A DNA stretch of 64,000 bases, from contig JAZQMK010000014.1 in the NCBI GenBank assembly GCA_045543455.1, positions 28,107 through 92,106 of the forward strand. The letters are read 5' to 3'. The notes under the pieces were generated by a model. The model searched no databases and was not told the origin of the DNA. It saw nothing but the letters and a program-made list of their open reading frames with translations. Numbering within the stretch: position 1 is the stretch's first letter; each line of letters starts with the position of its first letter. This DNA comes from SIG291 sp045543455 (GTDB taxonomy: Bacteria; Bacillota; Clostridia; Lachnospirales; Lachnospiraceae). Below, piece by piece: positions 22,968 to 31,882 of the stretch. Position numbers and translations under genes: made by a program.

Positions 22968-24148
22968 ACCATACCTGCCATCATTAATTTTTCATTATGT
23001 AGGAGTTGTCCGATTCTTGTAAGACCATTGGTTTCATCAAAAATGTATAACGGATTTAAAATTATTTCACCATTTTTGTATTCATCAATCTCAACAATCT
23101 CCATTATCCTTCTTTTTTTGTCTTTAAATCTTGCTAAATGAACAATGATATCAATGGATGAAGCAATTTGTCCCCTTATAGCCTCTAATGGCATATCCAT
23201 TCCCATAAGTACCATAGTTTCTAATCGGCTGAGCATATCCTTTGAACTGTTACTATGTCCGGTTGAAAGACTACCGTCATGCCCCGTATTCATGGCCTGT
23301 AATAAATCAATACATTCCTCACCACGAACTTCTCCTATAATAACACGATCCGGCCTCATTCTTAATGCTGATTTAATTAATGCCCTAATCTTAATCTCAT
23401 TTTTCCCTTCAGTATTAGAATTTCTAGCCTCCAGCCTTATAAGATTTCTCACATTATGTATCTGTAGTTCTGCAGAATCTTCTATGGTAATTACTCTCTC
23501 ATCCTCATCGATATAATTTGATAAAACATTCAAAAACGTTGTTTTTCCTGAGCTTGTAGAACCTGATATAAAAATATTGTATCTGGCTTTTACAAGTTTT
23601 TCTAAAAACTCTGCCGCATCCTTGGTTATACTTCCAAATTCAATAAGCTTGTCCATAGTAAGTGGTTTTTCGTAGAACTTTCTTATGGTAATTGCCGGAC
23701 CGTCTATGGCAATCGGCGGTAGTACAATATTTACTCTTGAACCATCACTTAAACGAGTATCTAATATTGGTGTTGCCTCATTAACAATTCGATTAGATTT
23801 TGCCGCTATCTGCTGAACTATATCATCTAACTTTTCATTACTTACAAAGCTTTTATTCCAGTGACTTACACTTCCATTTTTTTCTACAAAAATATCCTTG
23901 TATCCATTAATCATAATCTCGGTAATGGCATTATCTTGTAGCAGTTCCTCTAAAATATCCAATTTTTTAATGGAATTAAAAATTCTATTTCTACATTCAA
24001 TTCTGTCAATAATGGAAATATACTCAAAATCCGTGCTCTGCCTCATAACAAAATCAATGGCTTCATATAATCTCTCATTGCTAATTTCATCTGAAATATC
24101 AATATGTTCAAGGACCTTTTCTTTTAAAAGAAGTACTAATTCTTCCAC
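22964..24148 (-). CDS. cpaF-like: CpaF/TadA-type secretion ATPase of the Tad pilus
   Basis: This 394-residue protein is a type II/IV secretion ATPase. An N-terminal helical domain (residues 1-75) is followed by a PAS-like region (LLQDNAITEIMINGYKDIFVEKNG). Walker A ISGSTSSGKTTFLN lies near residue 195, the Asp box RVITIEDSAELQI near 218, Walker B RPDRVIIGEVRGEECIDLLQAMNTGHDGS near 272, and the His box STGHSNS follows. All catalytic parts look intact. Translation starts at GTG behind GGGAGG, overlapping the CpaE-like gene by 13 bases. It would power pilus assembly through TadB/TadC. Related ATPases also serve other secretion systems. Confidence 0.92.
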   Translation of the reverse strand: MEELVLLLKEKVLEHIDISDEISNERLYEAIDFVMRQSTDFEYISIIDRIECRNRIFNSIKKLDILEELLQDNAITEIMINGYKDIFVEKNGSVSHWNKSFVSNEKLDDIVQQIAAKSNRIVNEATPILDTRLSDGSRVNIVLPPIAIDGPAITIRKFYEKPLTMDKLIEFGSITKDAAEFLEKLVKARYNIFISGSTSSGKTTFLNVLSNYIDEDERVITIEDSAELQIHNVRNLIRLEARNSNTEGKNEIKIRALIKSALRMRPDRVIIGEVRGEECIDLLQAMNTGHDGSLSTGHSNSSKDMLSRLETMVLMGMDMPLEAIRGQIASSIDIIVHLARFKDKKRRIMEIVEIDEYKNGEIILNPLYIFDETNGLTRIGQLLHNEKLMMAGMV

Positions 24149-25143
24149 TCGATAACCTCCCTTACATACCTTTCAAACCCTTCATTTACAATTATCTGAG
24201 AAAACGCTTCAGCATTTGCCAGTTCTTTAATATAAGGAATTTCAATGTAACTTAACCTTTCTGTTAGTTGTCCGTTTTTTATGCTTTCCAAATGCTTATT
24301 AAATTCTTTTATCTTCTCTTTTGCCTGTGAATTCTTCAATTCCGGAACATATATTACATCACATAGTTTAAATATTTCTTCCCTTGAAAATGCAATATTT
24401 CCAAAATCAATAATGACCACATTATACGGTCCTTCATCAATTAAATATTGAAAAAAATCTCTCCATATTTCAATAGGTGTACCATATATATCCTTAATAC
24501 ATTTTACTGACGGCAAAATTTCAATATTGTGAATATAGCTTAACATTCTTTCCATTTTTATAAACAGCTTACTCTTATCGTCCATATAACTAATCAGCGC
24601 ATCTGACAATGTATAATTAAAATTATCTCCCACAAAATACTCTAACCCCGAATATTCCTCAAGACTAACATAAATAGTCTTATATTTTTTCCCAAATTCC
24701 TTAGCAAGCATCAGACTAAAAGATGTCTTAAAGCTCCTTCCAACCGGAGAATACACACCTATTACCTTCTTAAAAATACCATTAGTACTTATTATATGGC
24801 TATTCTTCTCATCGTTAATGTAAGTAATAAGCTCTGCAACAATACTTTTCATAGACTGATATTTGTAAATATACAAATTTCCTTCAGTAACTGTTTTCTC
24901 CCTTGCTAATATTAGTTTTACAGAAACATTATCACTTTCAAAATCTTTATAATCCTCAGGCACAAGTAAAAGTTCCACGTAATTATTAAAAACATATTCC
25001 TGTAAAGCTTCAAAATTATCAAATCCAACTGCCTCAATCAACAAATTGGGTCTGCTGTTGATATAATCAACAAATTTAAAAATATACTCCCTGTTGTCAT
25101 CCAAAACAGCACAAACTACTTTTCCTATAGGCAACACCTCCAA
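24136..25143 (-). CDS. cpaE-like: CpaE/TadZ-like ATPase, pilus localisation factor
   Basis: This 335-residue protein resembles CpaE/TadZ. Residues 1-110 look like a receiver-type domain without clear phosphorylation residues. From residue 125 it has a MinD/ParA-like fold (KVIGVYSPVGRSFKTSFSLMLAKEFG), in which the Walker A is atypical (SPVGRSFKTS rather than KGGxGKT). A later stretch VVIIDFGNIAF corresponds to Walker B. Such proteins place the Tad apparatus at particular cell sites. The start is uncertain: the TTG at 25143 overlaps the ribosome binding site, and a TTG 9 bases further in is an alternative. It is the first gene of the Tad operon. Confidence 0.78.
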   Translation of the reverse strand: MEVLPIGKVVCAVLDDNREYIFKFVDYINSRPNLLIEAVGFDNFEALQEYVFNNYVELLLVPEDYKDFESDNVSVKLILAREKTVTEGNLYIYKYQSMKSIVAELITYINDEKNSHIISTNGIFKKVIGVYSPVGRSFKTSFSLMLAKEFGKKYKTIYVSLEEYSGLEYFVGDNFNYTLSDALISYMDDKSKLFIKMERMLSYIHNIEILPSVKCIKDIYGTPIEIWRDFFQYLIDEGPYNVVIIDFGNIAFSREEIFKLCDVIYVPELKNSQAKEKIKEFNKHLESIKNGQLTERLSYIEIPYIKELANAEAFSQIIVNEGFERYVREVIEWKN

Positions 25144-25318
25144 ATATTAAATTGTTATCTAGGGAAATTGTAAATGCGAACGCATTTGATTAAGATTATG
25201 TAACATATGTTAGCACCTTTTTTTCAGTCAGTCAATACCTTTTTTAATTATTTTGAATAAGAATCCCAAAAATAAGCAATAATTTATTTATAAAATAATG
25301 ATAAAGGACGGTTATATC

Positions 25319-25555
25319 ATGAAGAAAAAAAAGAAACAAAAATCACTTATAAGCTATGACGAAAAGTATCTTTTAGAGGAAATCAAGCAATCAAAAACTG
25401 CTCTGGACGTGGCTAATTCTAACTTTGAAAATGTTCTAGACCCTGCCTTAATAGATTCTTACATCTATAGGGTTAAAGCAGAAGAAAAGCGCTATGATTT
25501 TCTTATTGCAAGAGCTAAATCCCTTAATTGCTATAATCCTACTCTAATTAGCTGA
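25319..25555 (+). CDS. DUF2508 family protein (YaaL-like)
   Basis: A protein of about 78 residues, using the ATG at 25319 after AAAGGACGG rather than an earlier in-frame ATG. It has a very basic start (KKKKKQK) and a helical body with DEKYLLEEIKQSKTALDVANSNFENVLDPALIDSYIYRVKAEEKRYDFLIARAK, abbreviated here to its features: heptad-like charge pattern and the conserved F-E-N-V-x-D-P-x-L-I-D. That signature is found in DUF2508/YaaL proteins, small cytoplasmic proteins of Firmicutes often encoded near recombination or pro-sigmaK genes. Function is unknown. It is divergent from the Tad genes and followed by a strong terminator. The 154 bases upstream hold no other gene. Confidence 0.8.
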   Translation: MKKKKKQKSLISYDEKYLLEEIKQSKTALDVANSNFENVLDPALIDSYIYRVKAEEKRYDFLIARAKSLNCYNPTLIS

Positions 25556-25564
25556 TTATAATAT

Positions 25565-25598
25565 GCACCTGCCCGCCTTTAGCAGACAGGTGCTTTTG
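25565..25598. terminator. Bidirectional terminator between DUF2508 and sbcC
   Basis: GCACCTG (25565-25571) pairs with CAGGTGC (25587-25593), followed by TTTTGT on the plus strand. The two flanking genes converge on it. Confidence 0.8.
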
Positions 25599-25600
25599 TA

Positions 25601-28345
25601 TTATACCTGTATATTAATATTACTTTCTCCCGTAACAGCTTTAGTAACTATAATCTGCTTATCAATCTTGTTTTTAAGCTCTGCAACATGAGAAATTATA
25701 CCTACCAAACGATTACCGTCACTTAAATCTGACAACGCTCTATATGCTGCATCTAAGGACTCTGGATCTAACATACCAAAGCCTTCATCAACAAACATAG
25801 TGTCAATTTGTATTCCTCCGGACATAGACTGTATCTCTTCAGAAACACCCAGCGCTAAAGCTAATGATGCTTTAAATGATTCTCCACCTGATAAGGTTTT
25901 TACACTACGAATAGAATTATTGTGATGATCTATAACATCTAGGTCTAATCCAGTTTTTACTCTCTTATCAGAAGCAACTTCACTTCTTATAAGCTCATAA
26001 TGCCCATTGGTCATCTTCAAAAATCTTACATTTGCTCTTTTTAATATTCTTTCAAAATATATTGCCTGTATATAAGCCTCTAATCTTACCCTGTCTTTTC
26101 CTTTTACAGAACCTGAAACAGTACTTGCTAAACCACTTAAAATATTAGATGCCTTTTCTATTGTTTCAAGTTCCTTTAGCTTATCTTCTATACTTTGTTT
26201 CATTTTTTCATTATGTGTAATACGTGAATAAACCTTATTCTGTGCCTCTAAGATATTACTTTTTATAGTATCTAACTCTTGTTTTTCATTTTCAACCTTA
26301 GCTAAATCTATATTTTCTTTATCTTTTAGACTTTCTTGTAATTGCTCTATTCTGGTATTTAATTCTACTTTATTCTTTTGTGCATTCTCATAGGTTTTTT
26401 TTGCATTTTCATAGCTTTCTTTTATAGCTGTTATCTGGCTCTGATATTGATTTTTCTTTGCCATAGCTTCAGACTTATTGGCATATAAAAGATTATCTTT
26501 TATTTCTTTATATTGAATTTGAGTCTGATTGATAGTCTCCTTATTAGTAGCCATCTGAATGTTTAAATCTTTTATCTTAGCCGATATATCATCTATTATT
26601 TTCTCCAAATTTATGAGGCTCTCTTCAAGAGTCTTTCTTTGAGCTAATTTAGTATCAAGCTTTTTAATCGATATCTTTAAATCTGATATCTGACTATTTA
26701 ATTCTTGATAACTATTAGAAATATATTCTTCCAGTTCTTTAATTGTACAATCCGACTTATATTCCTTGGCCATATTAAAGATATTTTCTTCTAATCTTTC
26801 AACCCTGCCTTTATTAGCTCCTACCTGCTTGCTGTAATCATTAGCTTTACCTTCGCACTTTTCAACATAAGTTTTAATTTGATTAATCTCCTGTTGGGTA
26901 GGTGCATCCTCAGGTAAAGTAGCTAATTTAATATGTGTCGTAGAACCGCATACAGGACATGCTTGACCTTCTTCTAACTCTGATGCTAAAAGTCCTGCCT
27001 GTGAATTTAAAAATAATTTGTATCTGCAGTCATAGTCAGCTCTTGCCTTTTGCAATAACTCCATAGCTTCTCTATATATTTTTTCACTATGTTCATATTG
27101 CGATTTTTCATTATAATAGGTTTTTATGTTATCTAATATAAGCAAAAAGCTCTTTTCTTTAGCCTGAAGAATATTTAGCTGTCCTTTATATTTTTCAATA
27201 AATGTGGAATCCTCTAACATACCTTCTAAGCTTGAACAATCTTCTTTGTATTTGTTATTATTTTTCTCATATGAATCGTTAAGTTCATTTAATTGCTTTT
27301 CCTGGTTTGAAATAATAGTATTTAGAGAATGTAATAATTTATCCTTTTCCTCTAACCTATCATAATCAGAAAGCTTCATATCAATCTTATTAATCTCAAC
27401 TAATAGGTTTTCTATTTGCTCTGATGCTTTGCCTGCTTCATCAAGTTTGTTCTTGAAATTCAACAAATCAGCTTCAATCTTTGGCAACTGCGCCTTATAT
27501 TCTTCAATCTGATTCAATGTATTAATATAATCATTAGCTTTTTTAATTAAATCATTCTTACCTTCAATAGCTTTCTCAGTCTTTGATAAGTCCTTAATTA
27601 ATTCTTGCTTTAATACGCCATCCTTGTCCAAAAGTTCTTTTAAAGTAGCGCTAATATGTTGGGCATCTAAAGCATAGTCTGGAATTATATCCTCATCTGG
27701 CCACATTATATTACTAATATCACCTTCCATACTTCCAGATATTTTTCTATATTCCTCCTGCACCTTTGCATTATCTTTAACTATCTGTTCTTCTAGTTTT
27801 TCATATAACTGTGTCCTAAAAATTTTTCTAAAAATAACCTGTCTATCGCTTGTATTAGCCATCAAAAGCTTCATAAAATCCCCTTGGGCAAGCATAACAA
27901 TCTGCGAAAACTGATCTTTATTAATTCCTAGAAGTTCTTCAATAGCTATAGTAACCTCTTTGCTTTTACTAACTATACTATTATCCGGCTTGGTTAAAAG
28001 TGCATTGGCATCTTCTTTTGCAGTACCTTCGCCTCTTTTGGCTTTTCTCTCGTAGTCTGGATTTCTTTCTACAGTATATATCTCTCCCCTATATCTAAAG
28101 GTAAGCTTAACATATGTTGGTGTATCTATATCAGCATATGTAGAACGAAGCATATAAGCCTCTCTTGTACCTCCACTAGATTCTCCAAAGAGTGCATATT
28201 TTATTGCATCAAAAATAGTTGTCTTGCCAGCTCCGGTATCTCCACTTATAAGATATAATCCATTTTCTCCAAGCTTTTCAAAATCAATCTCTACTCTATT
28301 AGCATATGGACCGAATCCACATATCTCAAGTTTTAGTGGTCTCAT
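25601..28345 (-). CDS. sbcC: Exonuclease SbcCD subunit C (Rad50-like)
   Basis: This 914-residue SMC-like ATPase has Walker A GDTGAGKTTIF near residue 35 and the Q-loop in QFSQIVMLAQGDFMKLL near 145. Two long coiled coils flank a zinc hook CPVC near residue 458 (GQACPVCGSTTHI). The signature motif LSGGESFKASLALALGVS lies near residue 815 and Walker B MFVDEGFGMLD near 845. With SbcD it forms a nuclease that opens hairpins and processes DNA ends at stalled forks. It is somewhat shorter than the Escherichia coli protein (1,048) because of shorter coils. The start overlaps the sbcD stop by 4 bases. Confidence 0.97.
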   Translation of the reverse strand: MRPLKLEICGFGPYANRVEIDFEKLGENGLYLISGDTGAGKTTIFDAIKYALFGESSGGTREAYMLRSTYADIDTPTYVKLTFRYRGEIYTVERNPDYERKAKRGEGTAKEDANALLTKPDNSIVSKSKEVTIAIEELLGINKDQFSQIVMLAQGDFMKLLMANTSDRQVIFRKIFRTQLYEKLEEQIVKDNAKVQEEYRKISGSMEGDISNIMWPDEDIIPDYALDAQHISATLKELLDKDGVLKQELIKDLSKTEKAIEGKNDLIKKANDYINTLNQIEEYKAQLPKIEADLLNFKNKLDEAGKASEQIENLLVEINKIDMKLSDYDRLEEKDKLLHSLNTIISNQEKQLNELNDSYEKNNNKYKEDCSSLEGMLEDSTFIEKYKGQLNILQAKEKSFLLILDNIKTYYNEKSQYEHSEKIYREAMELLQKARADYDCRYKLFLNSQAGLLASELEEGQACPVCGSTTHIKLATLPEDAPTQQEINQIKTYVEKCEGKANDYSKQVGANKGRVERLEENIFNMAKEYKSDCTIKELEEYISNSYQELNSQISDLKISIKKLDTKLAQRKTLEESLINLEKIIDDISAKIKDLNIQMATNKETINQTQIQYKEIKDNLLYANKSEAMAKKNQYQSQITAIKESYENAKKTYENAQKNKVELNTRIEQLQESLKDKENIDLAKVENEKQELDTIKSNILEAQNKVYSRITHNEKMKQSIEDKLKELETIEKASNILSGLASTVSGSVKGKDRVRLEAYIQAIYFERILKRANVRFLKMTNGHYELIRSEVASDKRVKTGLDLDVIDHHNNSIRSVKTLSGGESFKASLALALGVSEEIQSMSGGIQIDTMFVDEGFGMLDPESLDAAYRALSDLSDGNRLVGIISHVAELKNKIDKQIIVTKAVTGESNINIQV

Positions 28346-29478
28346 TCTATAACACCTCCACTTATCTTGTCTATTAATGTCTCTAAATATTCTCTCTGTT
28401 CTTTAGATATATTTTTATTGTTCATTATAAAATAAAATTCTTCAAATAAATCTATAGGACCTTTTTTCTCAACGTCCTTAATCTCTTCTAACACATTCGT
28501 CTTAGATGTTCTTGTATTGTCATATTCAAGAGTCATTATATTAGGATATATCTTTCTCAAACGTTCAATTGCATTAATAACCAATTCTTCATCAGTAAGT
28601 TGAATCATCATATAATCATTAACATTGATATCTTTATAATAATCATTGCTGCTTAGCTCTTCAAAAGTTCCTCTAAGCTTTTTCATATCGTAAAGAGGCT
28701 TAATATCCTTAATATCAACAACAACATTACCCTTTTCATTAATATCTACAATTGTAACTGATTTTTTATGATTCATCTCTGAAAATGAATACTTAAGTAA
28801 AGTTCCACAATATCTGATTCTGTCACTTCCTACATTCTGTGGTCCATGTATATGTCCTAATGCCACATAATCAAAATCTTTAAACACTTCACTGTCAATA
28901 TTATCCACACCGCCTACACTAATCTCCTCCGACTCGCAACGCTGTGCTCCTGTTACAAATTGATGCGCAACTAATACATTTCTCTCATCTATATTAATGT
29001 TCATCTGTGCAATGGCTGCTTCTACAGCCTCCTGATATGAATTTATCTCCTTATCAACATAAGGTCGTACATTGTATGGCTTTATAAATGGCAACAAATA
29101 TATATTAAGCCTGCCATATTCATCTTCAAGTTCTACCAAGGTAGCATTTCCCTTATAAATAGGGGCAATATGTACACCACTATGTTCCATAATCCTATTA
29201 CCAAAGGACAATCTCTCAACAGAATCATGGTTACCACTAATTATAAATACCTTTAACTGTCTTGTAGCCAATTTATATAAAAAATCATCAAATAACTGAA
29301 CAGCCTCTGATGATGGAATAGTCTTATCATATACATCTCCCGCTATAATAACCCCATTCACCTGATTATCATCAATAATAGCTAACACCTGATTTAAAAT
29401 ATGCTCCTGATCCCTAAGCATTGAAAATTCATGAACTCTCTTACCAATATGTAAATCTGATAAATGTATAAACCTCAT
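28342..29478 (-). CDS. sbcD: Exonuclease SbcCD subunit D (Mre11-like nuclease)
   Basis: This 378-residue metallophosphoesterase nuclease shows the metal-binding motifs DLHIGKR near residue 8, GDVYDK near 49, GNHDS near 82 and GHIHGPQ near 208, all in the usual order. The C-terminal part caps the nuclease and contacts SbcC. It lies directly upstream of sbcC with a 4-base overlap, a conserved operon. A GGAGG site precedes the ATG. The complex acts as a double-strand exonuclease and hairpin endonuclease. Confidence 0.97.
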   Translation of the reverse strand: MRFIHLSDLHIGKRVHEFSMLRDQEHILNQVLAIIDDNQVNGVIIAGDVYDKTIPSSEAVQLFDDFLYKLATRQLKVFIISGNHDSVERLSFGNRIMEHSGVHIAPIYKGNATLVELEDEYGRLNIYLLPFIKPYNVRPYVDKEINSYQEAVEAAIAQMNINIDERNVLVAHQFVTGAQRCESEEISVGGVDNIDSEVFKDFDYVALGHIHGPQNVGSDRIRYCGTLLKYSFSEMNHKKSVTIVDINEKGNVVVDIKDIKPLYDMKKLRGTFEELSSNDYYKDINVNDYMMIQLTDEELVINAIERLRKIYPNIMTLEYDNTRTSKTNVLEEIKDVEKKGPIDLFEEFYFIMNNKNISKEQREYLETLIDKISGGVIE

Positions 29479-29545
29479 AATAAACCTCCAATGATTTAAT
29501 TAATTTATATTATAACACATACCTGTTATAATCGCAAACATTTGT

Positions 29546-29580
29546 TCGAAAAATATGGCGCAGTTTCCTGCGCCATATTC
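29546..29580 (-). terminator. Terminator downstream of the parA-parB-DUF4446 genes
   Basis: A perfect 12-bp stem (AATATGGCGCAG and complement) with a 4-base loop, followed on the minus strand by TTTTT. It lies 7 bases beyond the stop codon of the DUF4446 gene. Confidence 0.9.
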
Positions 29581-29586
29581 TAAATA

Positions 29587-30081
29587 TTATTTTTTAGCAA
29601 GGTCTAAAACTTTCTTTTCTTCATCACCCAAAGTAATTTCAGGTTCACCATTTTTAACTTCCTTTATATAGGTATAACAACCTTCTCTAGAATGCATTGA
29701 ATTAATAATAAATCCATCCTCATTGTTATCAAGCATCGCAAGGGCAAAGCTTAACTTTCCGCCCATTTCGTTAAATGCATCATATTTGTTAATTGCCACC
29801 TTACTGTATGCCAGCTTTTGCATATCTTTAATTTTATCCAGCTCTTTATCATGAGCTGCCTTAGCAGCCTGCAAATCTTCGATATCTCTAAATCTCTTCT
29901 TTATTTCATCCTCAAGAGACTGTGCTTCTTTGCCACTTAAAAATGTATTTATTCTTTTTTTACTTTTGGATAGTTTACATAATATCACGATATTTATAAT
30001 AAACATAATTATTAATGCTGCTACAAGTCCTATAATAATATATTCCAAATTCATTGCTTGTCCAAAAATATTAATCTTCAT
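29587..30081 (-). CDS. DUF4446 family membrane-anchored protein
   Basis: This 164-residue protein has one N-terminal membrane helix (about residues 13-35, IIIGLVAALIIMFIINIVIL), then a helical charged region and a C-terminal domain with YDAFNEMGGKLSFALAMLDNNEDGFIINSMHSREGC, the conserved part of DUF4446, given here in outline. Members lie next to parA-parB in many Firmicutes (compare YyaB/YyaC neighbourhoods), and the function is not established. It follows parB by 8 bases and is the last gene of the operon. It is probably a membrane protein facing the cytoplasm. Confidence 0.85.
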   Translation of the reverse strand: MKINIFGQAMNLEYIIIGLVAALIIMFIINIVILCKLSKSKKRINTFLSGKEAQSLEDEIKKRFRDIEDLQAAKAAHDKELDKIKDMQKLAYSKVAINKYDAFNEMGGKLSFALAMLDNNEDGFIINSMHSREGCYTYIKEVKNGEPEITLGDEEKKVLDLAKK

Positions 30082-30089
30082 TTATTCTC

Positions 30090-30977
30090 CTACCTTTTCT
30101 CTATAATATCCATAATTCTTTCAAAATCTTCTACGGAATAGTATTCTATTTCTATTTTTCCTTTTCCGTCAGCCTTATTATTAATTGTTACCTTTGTTGC
30201 CAAAAATTCCTTTAAATGCTCTTCATAATCTCTAAATGCAAAATCATCCTTTGGCTTTATAACTTCCTTTTTAGGCTTGTTCTCTAACTGTTTTTTTACC
30301 AGCTTTTCCGTTTCTCTAACACTTAATCGCTGATCTAATACCATTTGAGCAGTATTGTACTGTAAATCCTTATCTTCAATTGCTAATAAAGCTCTTGCAT
30401 GTCCACTTGAAATAATATCCTCAACTAACATATCCTGAACTCTTTTATCCAACTTTAACAATCTTATTGCATTAGATACCGCTACACGGCTCTTAGAAAC
30501 CTTTTCTGCGACCTGATCCTGTTTTAAATTAAAGTCCTTCATAAGACGTTCATAGGCAAGGGCTTCTTCAATAGGGTTTAAATTTTCTCTTTGAATATTT
30601 TCAATTAGTGCAACCTCAACAAGTTCTTGTGGAGAATAATCCTTAATTACAACAGGAACCTCTTTTAATCCTGCTATTTTAGAAGCTCTCCATCTTCTTT
30701 CACCAGCAACAATTTCATAATAATCATCTTTCTTTTGTACAACAAGTGGTTGTATAATTCCATATTGTTTAATTGACTCTGCTAATTCAATTAAACTGTC
30801 TTCATCAAAATTCTTTCTTGGCTGTTCCCTATTAGGTTCTATCTTCGATAATTTTAATTTGATTTCTTCGTTAGCTTTAGTAGCAGATTTTTTTGACTCA
30901 ACCTCTTTACCTACAGGAATTAAACTATCAATTCCTTTTCCTAAGCCTTTTCCTAAACCAGTCTTTTTAGCTGCCAT
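30090..30977 (-). CDS. parB: Chromosome partitioning protein ParB (Spo0J)
   Basis: This 295-residue protein has the ParB layout. The N-terminal CTPase/nuclease-fold domain carries the box KIEPNREQPRKNFDEDSL and the GERRWRASKIAG motif near residue 116. A helix-turn-helix lies near residues 160-200 (KQDQVAEKVSKSRVAVSNAIRLLKL) and a dimerisation domain at the C-terminus. It loads as a CTP-dependent clamp at parS and recruits SMC. Two perfect parS sites lie within 900 bases, upstream of parA. It starts 1 base after the parA stop. The very basic Lys-rich N-terminus (AAKKTGLGKGLGKGIDSLIP) is the usual ParA-stimulating tail. Confidence 0.96.
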   Translation of the reverse strand: MAAKKTGLGKGLGKGIDSLIPVGKEVESKKSATKANEEIKLKLSKIEPNREQPRKNFDEDSLIELAESIKQYGIIQPLVVQKKDDYYEIVAGERRWRASKIAGLKEVPVVIKDYSPQELVEVALIENIQRENLNPIEEALAYERLMKDFNLKQDQVAEKVSKSRVAVSNAIRLLKLDKRVQDMLVEDIISSGHARALLAIEDKDLQYNTAQMVLDQRLSVRETEKLVKKQLENKPKKEVIKPKDDFAFRDYEEHLKEFLATKVTINNKADGKGKIEIEYYSVEDFERIMDIIEKR

Positions 30978-30978
30978 T

Positions 30979-31746
30979 TTATTCTTCTCCTCTATTTATT
31001 ACTTCTTCTGCTAATAATCTATAGCTTTCCGCTCCAGCAGATTTACTATCATACAAATTAATTGGTAATCCATGACTTGGTGCCTCAGCCAATCTTACAT
31101 TTCTTGGTATAATAGTTTTATATACAGTTTGTTTTAAATTTGCTTTTACATTTTCAACAACCTGCAAAGAAAGATTTGTTCTAGCATCATACATAGTAAA
31201 TACAACACCTTCCATCTCCAAATCCGGATTAAGGCGCTTTTTTACTAAATTAATTGTATGTATTAATTGTGACAATCCCTCAAGTGCATAATATTCGCAT
31301 TGGATTGGTACTAATACAGTGTCCGCTGTTGTCATTGCATTTACAGTTAACATAGTTAATGAAGGTGGGCAGTCAATAATTATAAAATCATAATTATCTC
31401 TTATCTTATCAATATTATTTTTAAGAACATATTCTCTATTCTCAATTCCTATTAAATCTATCTCGGCACCTGCCAAATCCACATTAGAAGGTATTATATC
31501 CAGATTATCGAAAACATTCTTCAAAATTATATCTTCTATTTCACACGCTCCAATAAGAAGTTCATAAACCGTATTCATTTTTTGTTCTTTATCAATTCCA
31601 AGCCCACTAGTAGTATTGCCCTGTGGGTCAATATCTATTGTAAGCACTTTTTTCCCAGCTTCAGCTAAACAAGCCGATAAATTGATTGAAGTCGTTGTTT
31701 TTCCGACGCCACCCTTTTGGTTGGCAATTGCAATAATTCTACCCAT
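30979..31746 (-). CDS. parA: Chromosome partitioning ATPase ParA (Soj)
   Basis: This 255-residue ATPase begins with the deviant Walker A KGGVGKTTTSINLSACLA (residues 10-27) and has Walker A' IDIDPQGNTTSGLG and Walker B FIIIDCPPSLTMLTVNA. Length and order match chromosomal Soj. It binds DNA non-specifically as an ATP dimer and positions ParB-parS complexes; in Bacillus it also regulates DnaA. It is the first gene of the parA-parB-DUF4446 operon, with a GAAAGGAG site. Both parS sites lie 70-125 bases upstream of its start. Confidence 0.96.
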   Translation of the reverse strand: MGRIIAIANQKGGVGKTTTSINLSACLAEAGKKVLTIDIDPQGNTTSGLGIDKEQKMNTVYELLIGACEIEDIILKNVFDNLDIIPSNVDLAGAEIDLIGIENREYVLKNNIDKIRDNYDFIIIDCPPSLTMLTVNAMTTADTVLVPIQCEYYALEGLSQLIHTINLVKKRLNPDLEMEGVVFTMYDARTNLSLQVVENVKANLKQTVYKTIIPRNVRLAEAPSHGLPINLYDSKSAGAESYRLLAEEVINRGEE

Positions 31747-31816
31747 ACTTTTCTCCTTTCACTAGAATTTTATTATAGCACCACTTTCAAATAATATCTA
31801 CTATATTTTATAAAAA

Positions 31817-31832
31817 TGTTTCACGTGAAACA
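31817..31832. other. parS: parS site 1 (ParB binding site)
   Basis: TGTTTCACGTGAAACA is the perfect 16-bp consensus parS of Firmicutes. Flanking bases extend the palindrome (AAAA on one side, TTTT on the other). Confidence 0.97.
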
Positions 31833-31855
31833 TTTTTATAAAATATAAGAAGGAA

Positions 31856-31871
31856 TGTTTCACGTGAAACA
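31856..31871. other. parS: parS site 2 (ParB binding site)
   Basis: A second identical TGTTTCACGTGAAACA, 39 bases from the first. Its extended arms (GGAA and TTCC) make a 24-base palindrome just after the stop of the response regulator gene, which could also act as its transcription terminator. Confidence 0.97.
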
Positions 31872-31882
31872 TTCCTTCCTGA

